From: Pegoplata infirma
Lineage: Eukaryota; Arthropoda; Insecta; Diptera; Anthomyiidae
Assembly (NCBI GenBank): GCA_963921195.1
Contig: OY992537.1
Coordinates: 80,613,287-80,677,286, forward strand
DNA: 64,000 bases
Reading direction: 5' to 3'
Positions within the stretch are counted from its first letter, which is position 1. Every line of letters starts with the position of its first letter. The position numbers were made by a program, and so were the translations under genes. Shown here piece after piece: positions 34,107 through 57,792 of this stretch. The notes beneath the pieces are model-generated. The model was not told the origin of the DNA. It did not search any database and saw only the letters and a list, made by a program, of their open reading frames with translations.

Positions 34107-34776
34107 CAAACTCAGTCAATTAATGTTGTTTCAAAATTCTTTTATCATGTCAATTAATAGTGTTTGCTAAAATTCTTTGTTGCAAAAAAAACCTTTTTTC
34201 AGATCAACAAATTGTGTTTGTGTTTTCTGAATTTCTTTGTTGAAAAAAAAAAATAAAATTTTCGTTTTTGTTAGATCAACAAATTGTGTGTTTTTTTGTT
34301 GAATTTCTTTCTTGAAAACAACAAAATTCTATTTGTAACAATCAAAATTTACAATCTTTTGTTGATATTACAAATCTCCGTATAGAAGCACTTTCAGTGA
34401 AAAAATTTATTGTATTCGCAAATATCGAGGTCAATATAAAAATTTGTTTTTTATGTGTACGGTACACTCTAAAAAATGCACGTAAACTTATTATAATAAA
34501 TTTGGTAAGTTTTTGTGAATGCTATTCAACAAAAACTTACCAAATTTATTTTGTGTTAATATAAACACTAAATGCATAATATAATTTTAAGCCAATTAAA
34601 TACAGCAAATTATGAATTTAATCCGTAAATTCAAATATTTTTCACACCGTTTGTAAATTTATTAACATTTTATGGTAATTGTAAATTGTCGAACAACTAC
34701 TAAAAATAAATAAACATAACACGATTTTGATTATCATTTCAACAATCGAGTGTCCATCAGTCACAGCTGACATCCA
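34107..34776. other. AT-rich spacer with TTGTTG runs and a hairpin
   Basis: Three loosely repeated blocks contain GATCAACAAATTGTGTTTG-like phrases (34200-34310). A clean hairpin pairs AAATTTGGTAAGTTTTTGT (from 34499) with ACAAAAACTTACCAAATTT (to about 34550). No gene. Confidence 0.55.
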
Positions 34777-34960
34777 CTAGACATCTCTATCTACTGATTG
34801 TGAGTCAAGAACAGTTTCATATAAATCTTCAAAATGTCCCCACTCAAAGTCAGCAGTAGTCAACGCATGCTTACTTTCTGGGGACATGTCACCTAAGACT
34901 TCTTTGGGTAAATGTCTCACAAAGGTCATACGAAAATACTTTTGTACATTTTCCTTTATA
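34777..34960 (-). pseudogene. Exon-like coding remnant of unknown identity
   Basis: The frame on the minus strand ends with TAG at 34777-34779. It reads as ordinary protein (for example FVRHLPKEVLGDMSPE and TTADFEWGHFEDLYETVLD), with mixed codons and little of the F/K/N/I excess of random AT-rich frames. About 60 residues are present. It starts right beside the foldback that begins at 34962, and the residues before KENVQK come from the foldback end. With the foldback removed and one TAA kept, a stop codon lies just upstream in this frame. The remnant could therefore be a last exon beginning near a splice site, or a decayed gene fragment. The family is not recognised. Confidence 0.35.
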
Positions 34961-34961
34961 A

Positions 34962-36257
34962 CACTGTGCCACAAAAATCACAAAATCGAATATACTTTTG
35001 AAATGAGGTAGTTTAGGTTGTAGGTCTCGTTGAAAAGATCACAAAAATGCCCATCAAACTTGCCAGACACCCTCAAATTTTAAAGTTATTGTCAAAAAAC
35101 GATTTTTTTGCACTTTTTTTACTAAACCACGTGTAACTTAAACATTTTTCAACCGATTTTCAATTTTTCAACTGTTTTGGATAGAAGAAGGATAGGGCTT
35201 TTTATGAGTGAGAATTGGTCTATACATATAAGAGAGATATGTATGGATTTTTTCAACAATATCTAATTTTTATGTTATTTTTTGAAAATTTTTTGAGTTT
35301 ACCGATTTTTTTCTGCTATAGTTCTTTCAACAACATTTACATTTATAAACGTATTCTTAAAGAAAATTTAATTGTGAATACGATGAGCTTTATGCCAAAA
35401 AAATCGGATAACAATTGACAGAGTTGTGATAATTTTTCTAAAAAAGAAAATTAAGATTTTTCTTGAAATTGCCGTTCGGATAACCCAGGCAAAAAAAAAA
35501 AAAAATAAACGAACATACTAAGAGGTCGCGTATCATTATTTTAAAGGTTTTTTGCCTCCTGAATTCGAATTTGACCTTTAAATTGCGCTACCTTTTTTAG
35601 TTTTTAATATATAAGTTTATGTTAAATATCTCAAAAACATGACGAGATAGAGCAATTTAAAGGCCAGATTTGGATTCAGAGCGACAAAAACCTTTAAAAA
35701 TATTGTACATGACCTCTTATGATAAAATTATTTTTTTTGCCTGGGATATCTGAACGGCGATTTCCTGCAAAATCTTAATTTTCTTTTTTAGAAAAATTAT
35801 CGCAACTCTGTCAATTGTTATCCGATTTCTTCAGGATAAAGCTTATCGTATTCAGAATCAAATTTTCTTTAAAAATACTTTTATAAATATAAAGGTTGTT
35901 AAATGAACTATAGCAGAAAAAAATCGATAAACTCGAAAAATTTTCAAAAAATAACAAAAAAACTAGATTTTATAGAAAAAATCAATAAAAATCTTTCTTA
36001 TATGTATAGGCAAATTCACACACATGGAAAGCCCCATCCTTCTTCTATCAAAAACAGTAAAAAAATTTTAAATCGGTTGAAAATTTTCTGAATTACAAAA
36101 GGTTTAGTGAGAAAAGTCCCAAAAAAACGTTTTTTGACCATAACTCTAAATTTTGAGGGTGTCTGGCAAGTTTAATGGACATTTTTGTGATCTACTCGAC
36201 AAGACCAACAACCTATACTATGTCACATCAGAAGTATTTTTTCACTGTAGCACAGTG
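34962..36257. mobile_element. Foldback with CACTGTGC ends and TAA duplication
   Basis: The element starts CACTGTGCCAC and ends GTAGCACAGTG, and is flanked by TAA on both sides (34959-34961 and 36258-36260). The arms pair over several hundred bases: GGTTGTAGGTCTCGTTGAAA-like ends, CTTGCCAGACACCCTCAAAT, GGATAGAAGAAGGATAGGGC and CTATACATATAAGA with their complements. It shares ends and target site with the inner foldback at 31396-33866 but has a different interior. No coding capacity. Confidence 0.75.
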
Positions 36258-36295
36258 TAATTTACCTTTATCATTTTAAGAAAAAACTTTTCAAC

Positions 36296-36365
36296 TTTTT
36301 TAGTCCCAACTGGATTTGAACCTGGAACCCTTAGTTTATTAATCCAACCTAACAACTTCATTCAA
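36296..36365 (-). mobile_element. tRNA-like segment (possible SINE head)
   Basis: Read on the minus strand it holds GTTGTTAGGTTGGATT, then GGGTTCCAGGTTCAAATCC, which contains a good pol III B box (GGTTCAAATCC). A T-run follows about 25 bases downstream. The acceptor stem cannot be closed convincingly, so it is not called a functional tRNA. It may be a tRNA-derived SINE or a tRNA pseudogene. Confidence 0.45.
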
Positions 36366-36689
36366 ACTGTATTTTTAAAACTGTTTATCTATAAATTACT
36401 TTTAACCTACTTGAAAGAACTTGATTGTATTTAAAATAAATCGATAATGTTGCCATGTTTTTTTTTTTTTTTGGAAGTTGAAGGGTTTCCCAAATTAAAT
36501 ATTTTTTTTGTTCTGCTTTTGTGAAGATATTTCCATAAATTTGTCTTAGAGGAGTTGTCAACACTCTCAAAACAAACACTCACAGAATGTTAGGACATGT
36601 CGTCAATGATTACCCATAATTTGTCAGAGCCTGAAGACATTTGCTAAAGGAATCATTGTGTGAATTTCCTCCTTAACACATTTTCCAAG

Positions 36690-36760
36690 TGGGTGGTAGC
36701 CTAGGTGATGTTCGCCCGACTAGAATGCAGCAGGTCTTACGATCGATTCCCCTGGCAGTC
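36690..36760 (+). mobile_element. tRNA-like segment (possible SINE head)
   Basis: TGGTAGCCTAGGTG (36694-36707) resembles a pol III A box. GATCGATTCC (36741-36750) resembles a B box at a suitable distance, and a T-rich run follows at about 36764. A GGCAG phrase after the B box is shared with the segment at 57.3 kb, which suggests a common source. No full cloverleaf was confirmed. Confidence 0.45.
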
Positions 36761-37046
36761 ATCTTTTTTGTATGGTTTTTTTAAATGATTTTTGATGTTT
36801 TTTTTAATTGATTTTTTCAACATTGCACAGTGGGGTGGGCCTAAAAAAATAACTAAAAAAAATAATTTCTGTTTTACTATGTAAAAAGTATATTTATGGC
36901 CCGATTCATAGAAAATATTCATGACTCAACCATAACTCAATTTTTTCCATGTGGTTGTTGTAAACAATCATAAAAAATTCAAATTTTATTTGAAAATTTC
37001 AAAAAAATAAAGACCTGCTACCCACATCGCACACAGGGCCAGCATG

Positions 37047-37790
37047 ATCCAATTCCGGCCAAAAGTCTTTATCGTTGTTGGATCCGTCTGAAAATGTGCT
37101 TCTAGAGGAATTCGAGGCCGCTGATTTCAAAATTTAGCTAAAAACTAAAAAAATCAAAATGGCGGATCCAATATGGCGGACAATTTTTTTTTTTTAATTG
37201 TCCGATTGAACTCAAATTTTGTTTTATGCGGGTCTTGGAGTTACTGAATAAGAATTTTTACTCCAAATTTTGAAAAACAAAATGGCGGACTAAATATGCT
37301 TCTTAAAGTTTAAAGAATAATCCAACTCCAGCCAAAAGTCTTTATCGTTGTTGGATCCGGCTGAAAATGTGCTTCTAGAGTATTTCGGGGTCGCTGATTT
37401 CAAAATTTAACTAAAAACTAAAAAAATTAAAATGGCGCATCCAATATGGCGGACAAATTTTTTTAATAATTGTCCGATTTAACTCAAATTTTGTTTTAAG
37501 GGGGTCTTGGAGTTACTGAATCAGAATTACTGGCGTGAATTTTGAAAAACAAAATGGCGTCCTAAATATGTTTAGTAAAGTTTGTTACAAGTAATTAAAA
37601 AAACATTTAAATTCCTTTTTCTGTGTTGAAGGTAGCTGAAAGTGTGGCCTAGTAAATTTCCGGGTCTGTTATTTTAAAATCGAACTAATAAAATTCAATA
37701 TGGCGGAAACAATATGGCGGCTAGATTTTTTAACTTTGTCTGATCTAACTAAAAATCAGTTTAAGGAGTATAAGAGTGTCTGAAGTTAAA
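37047..37790. repeat. Tandem satellite of about 270-bp units rich in ATGGCGG
   Basis: Two well-conserved units begin with ATCCAA-TCC and CCAAAAGTCTTTATCGTTGT at 37047 and 37320, followed by GGATCC-G-CTGAAAATGTG. A third, more diverged unit follows to about 37790. Each unit carries ATGGCGG or close variants: exact copies at 37159, 37173, 37282, 37445, 37700 and 37714, and variants at 37432 and 37554. The GC-rich motif contrasts with the AT-rich rest. Confidence 0.8.
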
Positions 37791-37799
37791 GCTACGCAC

Positions 37800-40568
37800 A
37801 TAATTTTTACATATATATTTTTTTTTATTTTTGGTATAAATATGGAAATGGTATAAATGACTTACTTAGTTTCTGAAAAGCTGGTGACGACAAATTATTC
37901 ACTTTTTTTCTTTATTTTGGAAATTCAATAAAAATTTTTGAATTTAATTGGAAATGGTGTAACTGATAATTTCCATATTTCTACAAAAAAAAACTAGAAA
38001 TATAGATAATTGCTTTTCCTGCACTTAAGGTACTCTCTGACGATAAAAAAACTAATCAAGCCGTAAAACATTATGTTGGTTTAAATTATTTTTTTTAAAA
38101 ACAAATCTCGGACTACTGCATATATAGCTGTAATTTCGCCATTTATCATTTCGAGCAAGTTTGGGCAACTTTTTTCGAAAGATATGGATCCATTCTATGT
38201 CAAAAAAAATATAGACCGATTGTATCGAACTGAGGATCGCTGAGGATTTTTTCGGCGCGAGGTAAATAGATAAAAATTATAAATTTTTTCACAAAAAACG
38301 CGAATTGCTGCCAGGCAAATGAGTTATATTTGTCCATGTTATTTTCGTTACAAAGGCTTATATATAAGGTTGAACCACGCAAACAAAAAGCTAAACATTA
38401 GCAATAGAAGTTTGGAAAAAAAAACTAAAAAAGGTATCTCAACTTTTAACATTTTTTTTACAACTTTTCTAACTTTGAAGACCTGTCAAAGGAAAGGGTA
38501 TAATTGGATCATTAAGATAAGTTCAGAAAACCTGCTTCTATATATGACCAACAAACTGGTAAACATTTTTTTGAGAATTTACAAATAAGGACTTTTGGCC
38601 GGAAATCGATCTGTCCCTCTGTGCATCGTCTCAAAATTGGCAAATAATTTTAAATTTTGAGAATTTTTATGAATGTGTTTACAACGAACACAGGGAATAT
38701 GAAGTTTGAAAATAATAAAATTAGTCATAATTAGTCATAACTGGTATGTTCTAGCAAAGCGTTCTAGCAAATATGAAAATCGAAATTTTGTTCTATAGTG
38801 CACGCCAGGGCACGGCGGGCATAAAGAATTCTTAAACCAAAATTAAGAAAATAATTACCAAAAACAAATAATTATGTAATTTATTATAATTAAATAAAGA
38901 TGTTTAAACAACTAATTGTAAATTATTTTAATAATAAAAAAAATAAAATGTCTTCTTCTTCTAGCGAACACTCACTACGAATGAGTAGCTTTTATTTTCG
39001 AATACAAAATACAGTGTTGCACTGACCAAAACAAGTGGTGAGTTTAAAAAGTCGACATGTTTTGTACCAAATCACCTAATTTGAGATGTTTTGCTGATAT
39101 GAAAAATGTATGGGAAAACATGTAGAAAATGACATGATTTCGTCAAAACACTCTGATTTGCCCAAAACATGCCACTGGAAACATACTATTAATCTAGATA
39201 ATATAAGCTTTCAAATGCATTCGATTTTAGGGTCTCCGTCCCCTGCGTTCAAAATATATGGCCTTTGAAACATTAAGTTTTTCTTATTTTTTATTAAAAA
39301 AATTATCTCGTCTATATTTTACCAGCATCTTTTTTTAACAAATGTATTAACATGAAAAATTAATGATTTTGTGTTACTACTTATTTTATTTATTAAGTAG
39401 TTACAGGAAGTACCCTAAGTGATTAAACCCGCTCAATACTGGCTAACATTAGTACATCTTTTTAATATAAAAAAAAGTTGAAACAAAACTTTGACTTTGA
39501 CAGCTTTCCATCGTATATATGGAATATTTCAAAAACCGAAATGGAACTAGTTTCGGTACGGTCTTATCTATTAGATTTCCGAAATAATTTAAAAAAAAAT
39601 CGAAGATTTAAAATTTGACCTTTTGCCGGAGGTCCCCTTAGGCTGTCCCAACGGGCATTGCATTAATAATATTTATTATTGCAGATATTTATGTACATAA
39701 ACGATTTTTTTTATAGATTTTCCTTTTTTTTTAGTTTCATAATGCATAAATGTTTAATTTTGGAGTCAATATTTTTTGCGTTTTGGAGTAAAAAATTTTG
39801 TTAAAAATCATTTTTTATAAATAAAAAATTTCATGAAGTCCCGGACACAAAAATTTTTCAACTAAGCTGTAGTAAAAAAAAAATAATTTTTATGGTTTTG
39901 GGATGGTTTTTAATAATTAACTTAGAAATGCATTGTTTTTTTTCGCAAAAAAAAAAAAAAAGTTTTCGCAATTTTTAATTATTAAAAACCATCCCAAAAG
40001 CATAAAAATTAAATTTTTGTGGTACAAAGGCTTTACAACTTTAAATCGCGAATATCGCGAATACGAACGCTAACTTCGAAAAACGGCAGGGTACCCAGCT
40101 TGTTAAGTTTTGCGACTAGCACAGTGTAAAAAAATTTTATTTTTTGACTAATTTTTCCTGAAAATATAAGAAATTTCTTGTGTAGCCTCCTTCGCAATTC
40201 TTATATGTTCTACTTAAGAAAAACTAAATGCCGAAAAAAATAAAAAGTGCAGTATTATATTCTTAAAAGTTTGTTACCAGAGTTCAAGTAAAAAAATAAA
40301 TATTTCAGATTCTGCTGTTGTTGAAGTGCTACTCCATCTGCCGAGAAGACGGAAAAATAAGATGCACCAATGAAAAAAACCTTTAAATTTACAAAACAAA
40401 TATGAAAATTTAAAAAACATAATTGTATACTTACAAAAAAATTCGTTATTTCACTAAAATGATGTAGAAAATACAAATTATTTGGTTAAACTACTTTTTT
40501 TACGGCAAAATAAGAAAAATTGGTACATTTACAATAAAAGTTTCAAATTTACCGTTTTTTATTATAAA
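37800..40568. other. Intergenic DNA, one hairpin and one dispersed repeat
   Basis: No gene was recognised. A hairpin at about 39889-40011 pairs TTTTTATGGTTTTGGGATGG with its near complement. A segment at 40130-40240 (ATTTCTTGTGTAGCCTCCTT, CTACTTAAG) recurs at 63.9-64.0 kb. A 89-codon frame at 38319-38588 has no recognisable features. Confidence 0.5.
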
Positions 40569-40571
40569 TAT

Positions 40572-41594
40572 GAGGCATTCCACACCAAATGTCCAGCGAA
40601 AAAAAAACATGTGTACCGCAAACTTCTGAATAGGTTGTATGGATAGCCCTATATGGAACTTAGAAAACTGCGTTTTTGGTTTTTCAATTTTTCAAAAACT
40701 GGGGTGGTCAAATATTGGAAAAATGGTCAAATTTGTGGCGAGTTGCCTTGATTAAATATTTATCACATTAAAACGGAATGCACCACAATCTCAAAAATTT
40801 ACATTCTTATATTGTTTTGTATGGGATATCAATTAATTTTTTTTTTTTTGAAAATTTTCAGAACCCGTTCTGAAATTTTTTATTTTTTAAATAAGTCAAT
40901 TTATCAAAAATGCGACCACTTTTTTTTATATTTTTTTTTAAGTTTAGATGTTTGTCCATCCACACAAAAAAATTCAGAAATCGCATTTGAATTTTAAATT
41001 TCATAACAATTTTGTAATTTGCTTGTATTTGCTTTTTTAACGTTGCGAATGAGTAATATTTATGCAATTAATATTACTCATTCACGTTAAAACAAGCAAA
41101 TACAATCAAATTACAAAATTGTTATGAAATTTAAAATTCAAATGCGATTTTCTCGAAAAAAAAGAACGTGTTTCTGAATTTTTTGTGTTGATGGACAAAC
41201 ATCTAAACTTTAAAAAAAAAATAAAAAAAAAGTGGGCGGATTTTTGAAAAATTGAATTCTTTAAAAAATGGAAAGTTTCAGAACGGGTTCTGAAAATTTT
41301 CCAAAAAAAAAAACTTTAATTGATAGCCCATACCAAACTATATAAGAATGTAAATTTTTGAGATTGTGGTGCAGTCCGTTTTAATGTAATAAATATTTAA
41401 TCAAGGCAACTCGTCACAAATTTGACCATTTTTCCAATATTTGACCACGCTTCCTAAGCCCAGTTTTTGAAAATTTGAAAAACCAAAAACGCATTTTTTT
41501 TAGTTCCATATAGGGCTATCCAAACAACCTATTCAGAAATTAACAAGACACATGTTTTTCTGTAGCGGGACATTTGGTGTGAAATACCTCATAT
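40572..41594. mobile_element. Foldback (GGCATTCCACAC family), nearly complete
   Basis: The ends ATGAGGCATTCCACACCAAA and TTTGGTGTGAAATACCTCAT pair. The arms of about 500 bp match through ACCTATTCAGAA, CCATATAGGGCTATCC, TTTAATCAAGGCAACTCG and GTAAATTTTTGAGATTGTGG. The centre is a palindrome around TGAGTAATATTTATGCAATT (about 41050-41090). It ends two bases before the assembly gap. A related deleted copy lies at 16.34-17.09 kb, and relatives of the centre lie at 62.3-63.2 kb. Confidence 0.85.
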
Positions 41595-41596
41595 AC

Positions 41597-41796
41597 NNNN
41601 NNNNNNNNNNNNNNNNNNNNNNNNNNNNNNNNNNNNNNNNNNNNNNNNNNNNNNNNNNNNNNNNNNNNNNNNNNNNNNNNNNNNNNNNNNNNNNNNNNNN
41701 NNNNNNNNNNNNNNNNNNNNNNNNNNNNNNNNNNNNNNNNNNNNNNNNNNNNNNNNNNNNNNNNNNNNNNNNNNNNNNNNNNNNNNNNNNNNNNNN
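41597..41796. other. Assembly gap of 200 N
   Basis: Exactly 200 undetermined bases, a conventional placeholder length for a join of unknown size. The sequence on the right is pure GACA repeat from its first base, so the contig broke inside the array. The array and the missing half of its mini-me element probably continue into the gap. Confidence 0.95.
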
Positions 41797-53873
<12,077 letters not shown>

Positions 53874-54012
53874 TCGCTAGATCGTCTTAAAATCGATGGA
53901 GGATCATGAATATATATATACTTTATGGGGTCCTAGACCAATATTTCGAGGTGTTACAAACGGAATGACAAACTTATATATACCCTCTATCACTAGAGTG
54001 GAGGGTATAAAA
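53874..54012 (-). mobile_element. mini-me / DINE-1-type element half that seeds the GACA array
   Basis: Read on the minus strand: ATACCCTCCACTCTAGTGAT, GTTTGTCATTCCGTTTGTAA, ACACCTCGAAATATTGGTCT, AGGACCCCATAAAGTATATA, a TA run, a core ending GACGATCTAGCGAT, then GTCC units that become TGTC. This is the classical order of a dipteran mini-me (TA side, core, GTCY side). The half beyond the GTCY tract, with the terminal hairpin, is not seen and would lie beyond the gap. Confidence 0.85.
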
Positions 54013-56620
54013 ATTAAAGAAAATACAACAAAAAAGAAAATTTCCTTGAAACCCGCTTACTTCAAATCGCTATAAAAAAAATATCGAACGGATATTTATA
54101 ATATGTGACATTTTTTATCTTTATGATATATATCAAAAACTGGTGGTGAGCGATTGAAATTTTTATAAATTCTCTTTAATAAAATTTTCAAAAATGTAAA
54201 AATGTTACTTTTGGGTGCGATGTAGTGGAAAGCTTATATTTTGTTTTGTAAGTAGTTCTTATTAAACATAATACAATTTTTTTTTTTTTGCGAAATTGAA
54301 TAACAAAAAAAAAAAAGTTTTTTTCATCTAATGGTCAAATTTGACATATTTCTCCATTTTCGAGGCGTTTGAAGCACCCTTTCCCTTTAATTGTATGTGA
54401 CGCGAGTAGTATACAATTTTACTTTCTTGAGCATTTTAGTGTTATTACAGTCTTTTCAAGACAACCATTTTGAGTGGTTGAGACAGAAAATATATTTAGA
54501 TCAAAGTCATTTTGTTTTTTGGCATTTTGTTTAAAAGTAATCCTTAAGCTTTCGATAATAGAAAAAAAGCTACAAAAGGAGTTATCCTATTGGCTTACCC
54601 TATACATAAGCAAGTACCTACTAGTTTTTTATTATGCGAATAGTGAATTGTAACTAGAATAAATCTCAAAGGATTTTGTTGTGTATATATGCATATTTCT
54701 ATACCAACAAAATATCATCGTTATCATCATCAAAAACATCATCATCATAATCATTGTATTCATTCATACAATAAGGTACAATACACAAACTATTCAGTCC
54801 GTAATGAATAATAAATGAACTGCGAAACGTACAAATAGTGAAATTGTAACAAATTTACATAAAGTACTACACTATGAAGTGGTAAAGGAGGGTAGAAGAC
54901 AGCAGCAAAAAAAAACACGTACAATTTGAATGTATAAATGAAGGATAAGGAAGGTATCCTTGATAAAACAAACGTTTTTAATTATGGGAAGCTATAATTA
55001 AACTTTTTTTTTAATTTTTCTTAACATTTTATATTTAAATTTTTTTTTTTTTTTTTGAACAGACTCCTATTGCAATAAATTCTGGAATATAAAATTTTTA
55101 ATGAAAAATAATTAAAAAAACTAATTGCTCTAAAAAACGATTGCTTTTGGGACAATTTCAAAACAAAATAATTAATTCTGCAATGTTAAGTAGAATCAAT
55201 TGTACGACAAAAAATCTATTCTGAAACCGTTTATTTAAAACAAAAACTTTTTCCGGTATAACTAAATTTTAAGACCATCCCACAAAAATATATCTATTAA
55301 AATCCCTTATTCGACTCTTCAAGAATGTCATAAATTTTAAGACTTAGACTGTCATAATTACAAACATTTTTTGATCTATGACTGTCCTCAACATCAATGC
55401 TCATTCCCTTAGGAGACATTCTTTATGAATTAGAATGTAAGCGAGTGAATTCTGTGGCATTGTTAATGATGTTGTTGATGATGATGTTGAAGAACAATCA
55501 TCATATGCTAAATTGTTGTAACGAGGTAAAAAGAAATGAGTCTTGAAAAGAATTCAGAAAATAAAAATAGAAACATACATATTTTTTCATAGCAGACACT
55601 CTAGAAAATGTAAATAAAAGTGGAAAAATAGGTTCAATGTAATATAAAGAATGCTAGAATATTTGAGGGTACCATGCATATTTATAGTAGAATTTATTGA
55701 ATAATGTATTGAATTCAATACAAACATTAAAAAAAAATATAAAGATGTGTTGCATTAAAAAAAGTTTGGATGAGGGTTTTCACAGGTGTAACACATGGAA
55801 TTAGTTGTCAGAAAAAACGAAATCGTTGTCAATATATGACAAGTAATTTAGAAATTTTTGGAAAAAATCAAAATTCTGATTGAAAATTACACATTATAAC
55901 TTGAAAAAAATCGTCGAAACGACCAAAAGTATACGCACGTTGGAGTTTTAAACGATCAAATCGGAATTTTATTTGAGGGGTCGTTAAACTTTACCCCTTA
56001 AGACTGTCCTGTATATTAAATTTAAAGCAAATTTACCTTAGCTTGAGAAAAGTCGGGCTTGCGAGTGCTCCAAAGTAATTTTTTCTTATTACAAGTACAT
56101 ATTTTTCTAAAAAATAGTAAAGTATTTACTTAAATATATCTTAAAAGCAAAAAATGCATGTGAATTTTGTACACTTGCCCAAAACATTAAATCATGATAA
56201 TGTTTTGCTGAAGATTTGGGTGTACTTGCCAAAACAAAGTTTTTTTCAGAAAAAATAAAGTTACAAAACGTTACTTTCAAAATTTGTGGAAAATTTACGA
56301 AAAAACCTTATGTAGGGTGCCCAAATGAGCAAAAGCATAGCCAAAATGTTTAATTTATGCACACAAAAATAAAGCTTGGACATTTTTCTTTAAAAATGTT
56401 ACCTCAATAGTAAAGAATATCGTGTTTATTGGCGAACTTATAAAGAAAGTTTAAAAAACGGTCGTCAAAGCCGATTTTAAGCACAAAATCGATTTGCGCG
56501 ACCTTAAAAACTTTTCCGAAAAATCTGAAAAAAATCTCAAAAATACTTTACCCTATAAGCTTTCAAATTATGCTTGAGCACCCAAGAAAATCGAATAAAG
56601 GTTTTTTTTTGGGACGCCCT
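54013..56620. other. Intergenic DNA, nothing recognised
   Basis: No protein-like frame was found. ATC-rich runs lie at 54715-54765 and complementary GATGTTGTTGATGATG at 55465-55490. This stretch has few visible repeats and may be largely single-copy. Confidence 0.5.
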
Positions 56621-56622
56621 AA

Positions 56623-56736
56623 TGAACACTCACTCACGCAATTTTTTTCTCCACTCACAATCACGTGAGTAAAATTGCAATCAGTCACACTCACGCGTGA
56701 ATCACGCTCTAATCAGCTCAAGTGCTCATCTCTACT
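56623..56736 (+). mobile_element. Truncated right end of the hAT-type MITE
   Basis: CACTCACTCACGCAATTTTT through CACGCGTGAATCACGCTCTA to GCTCATCTCTA follows the last 110 bp or so of the intact MITE at 59567-60168. The left part is missing. Confidence 0.7.
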
Positions 56737-56905
56737 ATATACATCCGCCCATCTGTCTGTAGAAAGCAAGATAAAGTCTAAACCAAAAGTGCTGTAAATT
56801 TGGTAAATGAGTGCATTACTTAAATGGAAAAAAGGGTTTTTACATAGGAGAGTATAAAAGATTCGGCACAGAAGAATTTAACACCATCATTTGTTTTTGT
56901 ACATT
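56737..56905 (+). mobile_element. Decayed mini-me fragment
   Basis: CATCCGCCCATCTGTCTGTA is a degraded GTCY tract. GAGAGTATAAAAGATTCGGC with a weakened hairpin and ACACCATCATTTG marks the 3' end. The core on the left was replaced by the truncated MITE. Confidence 0.6.
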
Positions 56906-56999
56906 TATAAAAGAAATGAAACATTTTTATATCAGAAGTTTGGAATTGGAAAAAAAGTAGTTGTGGAAAAAAAATAAAAATTAGAAAAATAAAATAGAT

Positions 57000-57080
57000 G
57001 AAAAAAGTTTTTGATGAAAAAAAAATTTGGTGAAAAAAAAAATTTGGTGAAAAAAAAATTGATGAAAAAAAAAAAAATAA
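57000..57080. repeat. A-rich tandem repeat (GATGAAAAAAAA type)
   Basis: Four or five copies of a 14-18 bp unit, TTTGGTGAAAAAAAA or TTGATGAAAAAAAA. The same unit recurs at 57640-57770, which frames the tRNA-like segment between them. Confidence 0.75.
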
Positions 57081-57279
57081 TGAAAAAAATTTTGTGAAGA
57101 ACAAAAAATTCTGCGCTATAGTAAAGTTTGCATAAAACAAAGTAAATGAAAAATTAAGAAAATTGTTGTTGGTCTCTAGATTAAATGCATTGCTTGAGTT
57201 GGAAAAAAAAGCTTTTCTGTATAAGTCACACACAAACCTACCATGAGTTAAACAAACTACGTTTCAACACTGATGTTTG

Positions 57280-57368
57280 TATACCGATCATAGCCTAAGT
57301 AGTTAAGGCGCCGGTATACAAAACCATGAGTGATTTTCAGAAGCACAGGTTCAAATCTCATGGCAGGC
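57280..57368 (+). mobile_element. tRNA-like segment (possible SINE head)
   Basis: TAGCCTAAGTAGTTAAGGCG (from 57291) resembles a tRNA A box and D arm. CAGGTTCAAATCTCA (57347-57360) is a strong B box with T-arm character. CCATGAG (57324) can pair with CTCATGG (57357-57363). The segment is longer between boxes than a simple tRNA, as in tRNAs with a long variable arm or intron, or in a derived SINE. No standard acceptor stem was confirmed. Confidence 0.5.
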
Positions 57369-57639
57369 TTGTCTGTTAATAAAAAGATATAAAGAATTTT
57401 TTAGCAAATATCTAACAATCAATTTAATGTAATGTCCTACTGATGACGTAGAAGTGGCTACAGAAACCATGGTCTATAGTAAATCCACATTTAACTTAAT
57501 CTTTAGAAGACACAATTTTCTTCTTCAATCAAAAAACACAAAACAACAAATTAAATACACTTGTCTTACGCCGAAAAAATAAATTAAATTGATGAAAAAA
57601 ATGTTGACGAATTATTTTCCAAGTTACAAATTAAAGTTT

Positions 57640-57770
57640 TGATGAAAAAAAAAAACATTTGATGACAAAAAAAAAGTTTGAGGAAAAAAAAACTTTGATA
57701 AAAAAAAAAATTTGATAAAAAAAAAATTTGATGAAAAAAAAGAAAGTGGATTGAAAAAAAACATTTGATG
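57640..57770. repeat. A-rich tandem repeat (TTTGATGAAAAAAAA type)
   Basis: About seven copies of a 15-19 bp unit (TTTGATGAAAAAAAA with changes). It ends directly before the foldback at 57793. Open frames of F- and K-rich composition here are artefacts. Confidence 0.75.
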
Positions 57771-57792
57771 AAAATAGTCATGTGAATTACAT

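Noticed and set aside
56820..57233. 137-codon F-rich minus-strand frame
   Set aside because: It is the translation of the GATGAAAAAAAA repeat tract and neighbouring mini-me remnants.
57280..57368. Functional tRNA gene
   Set aside because: A and B boxes are good but spacing and acceptor pairing do not close into a standard cloverleaf by hand.
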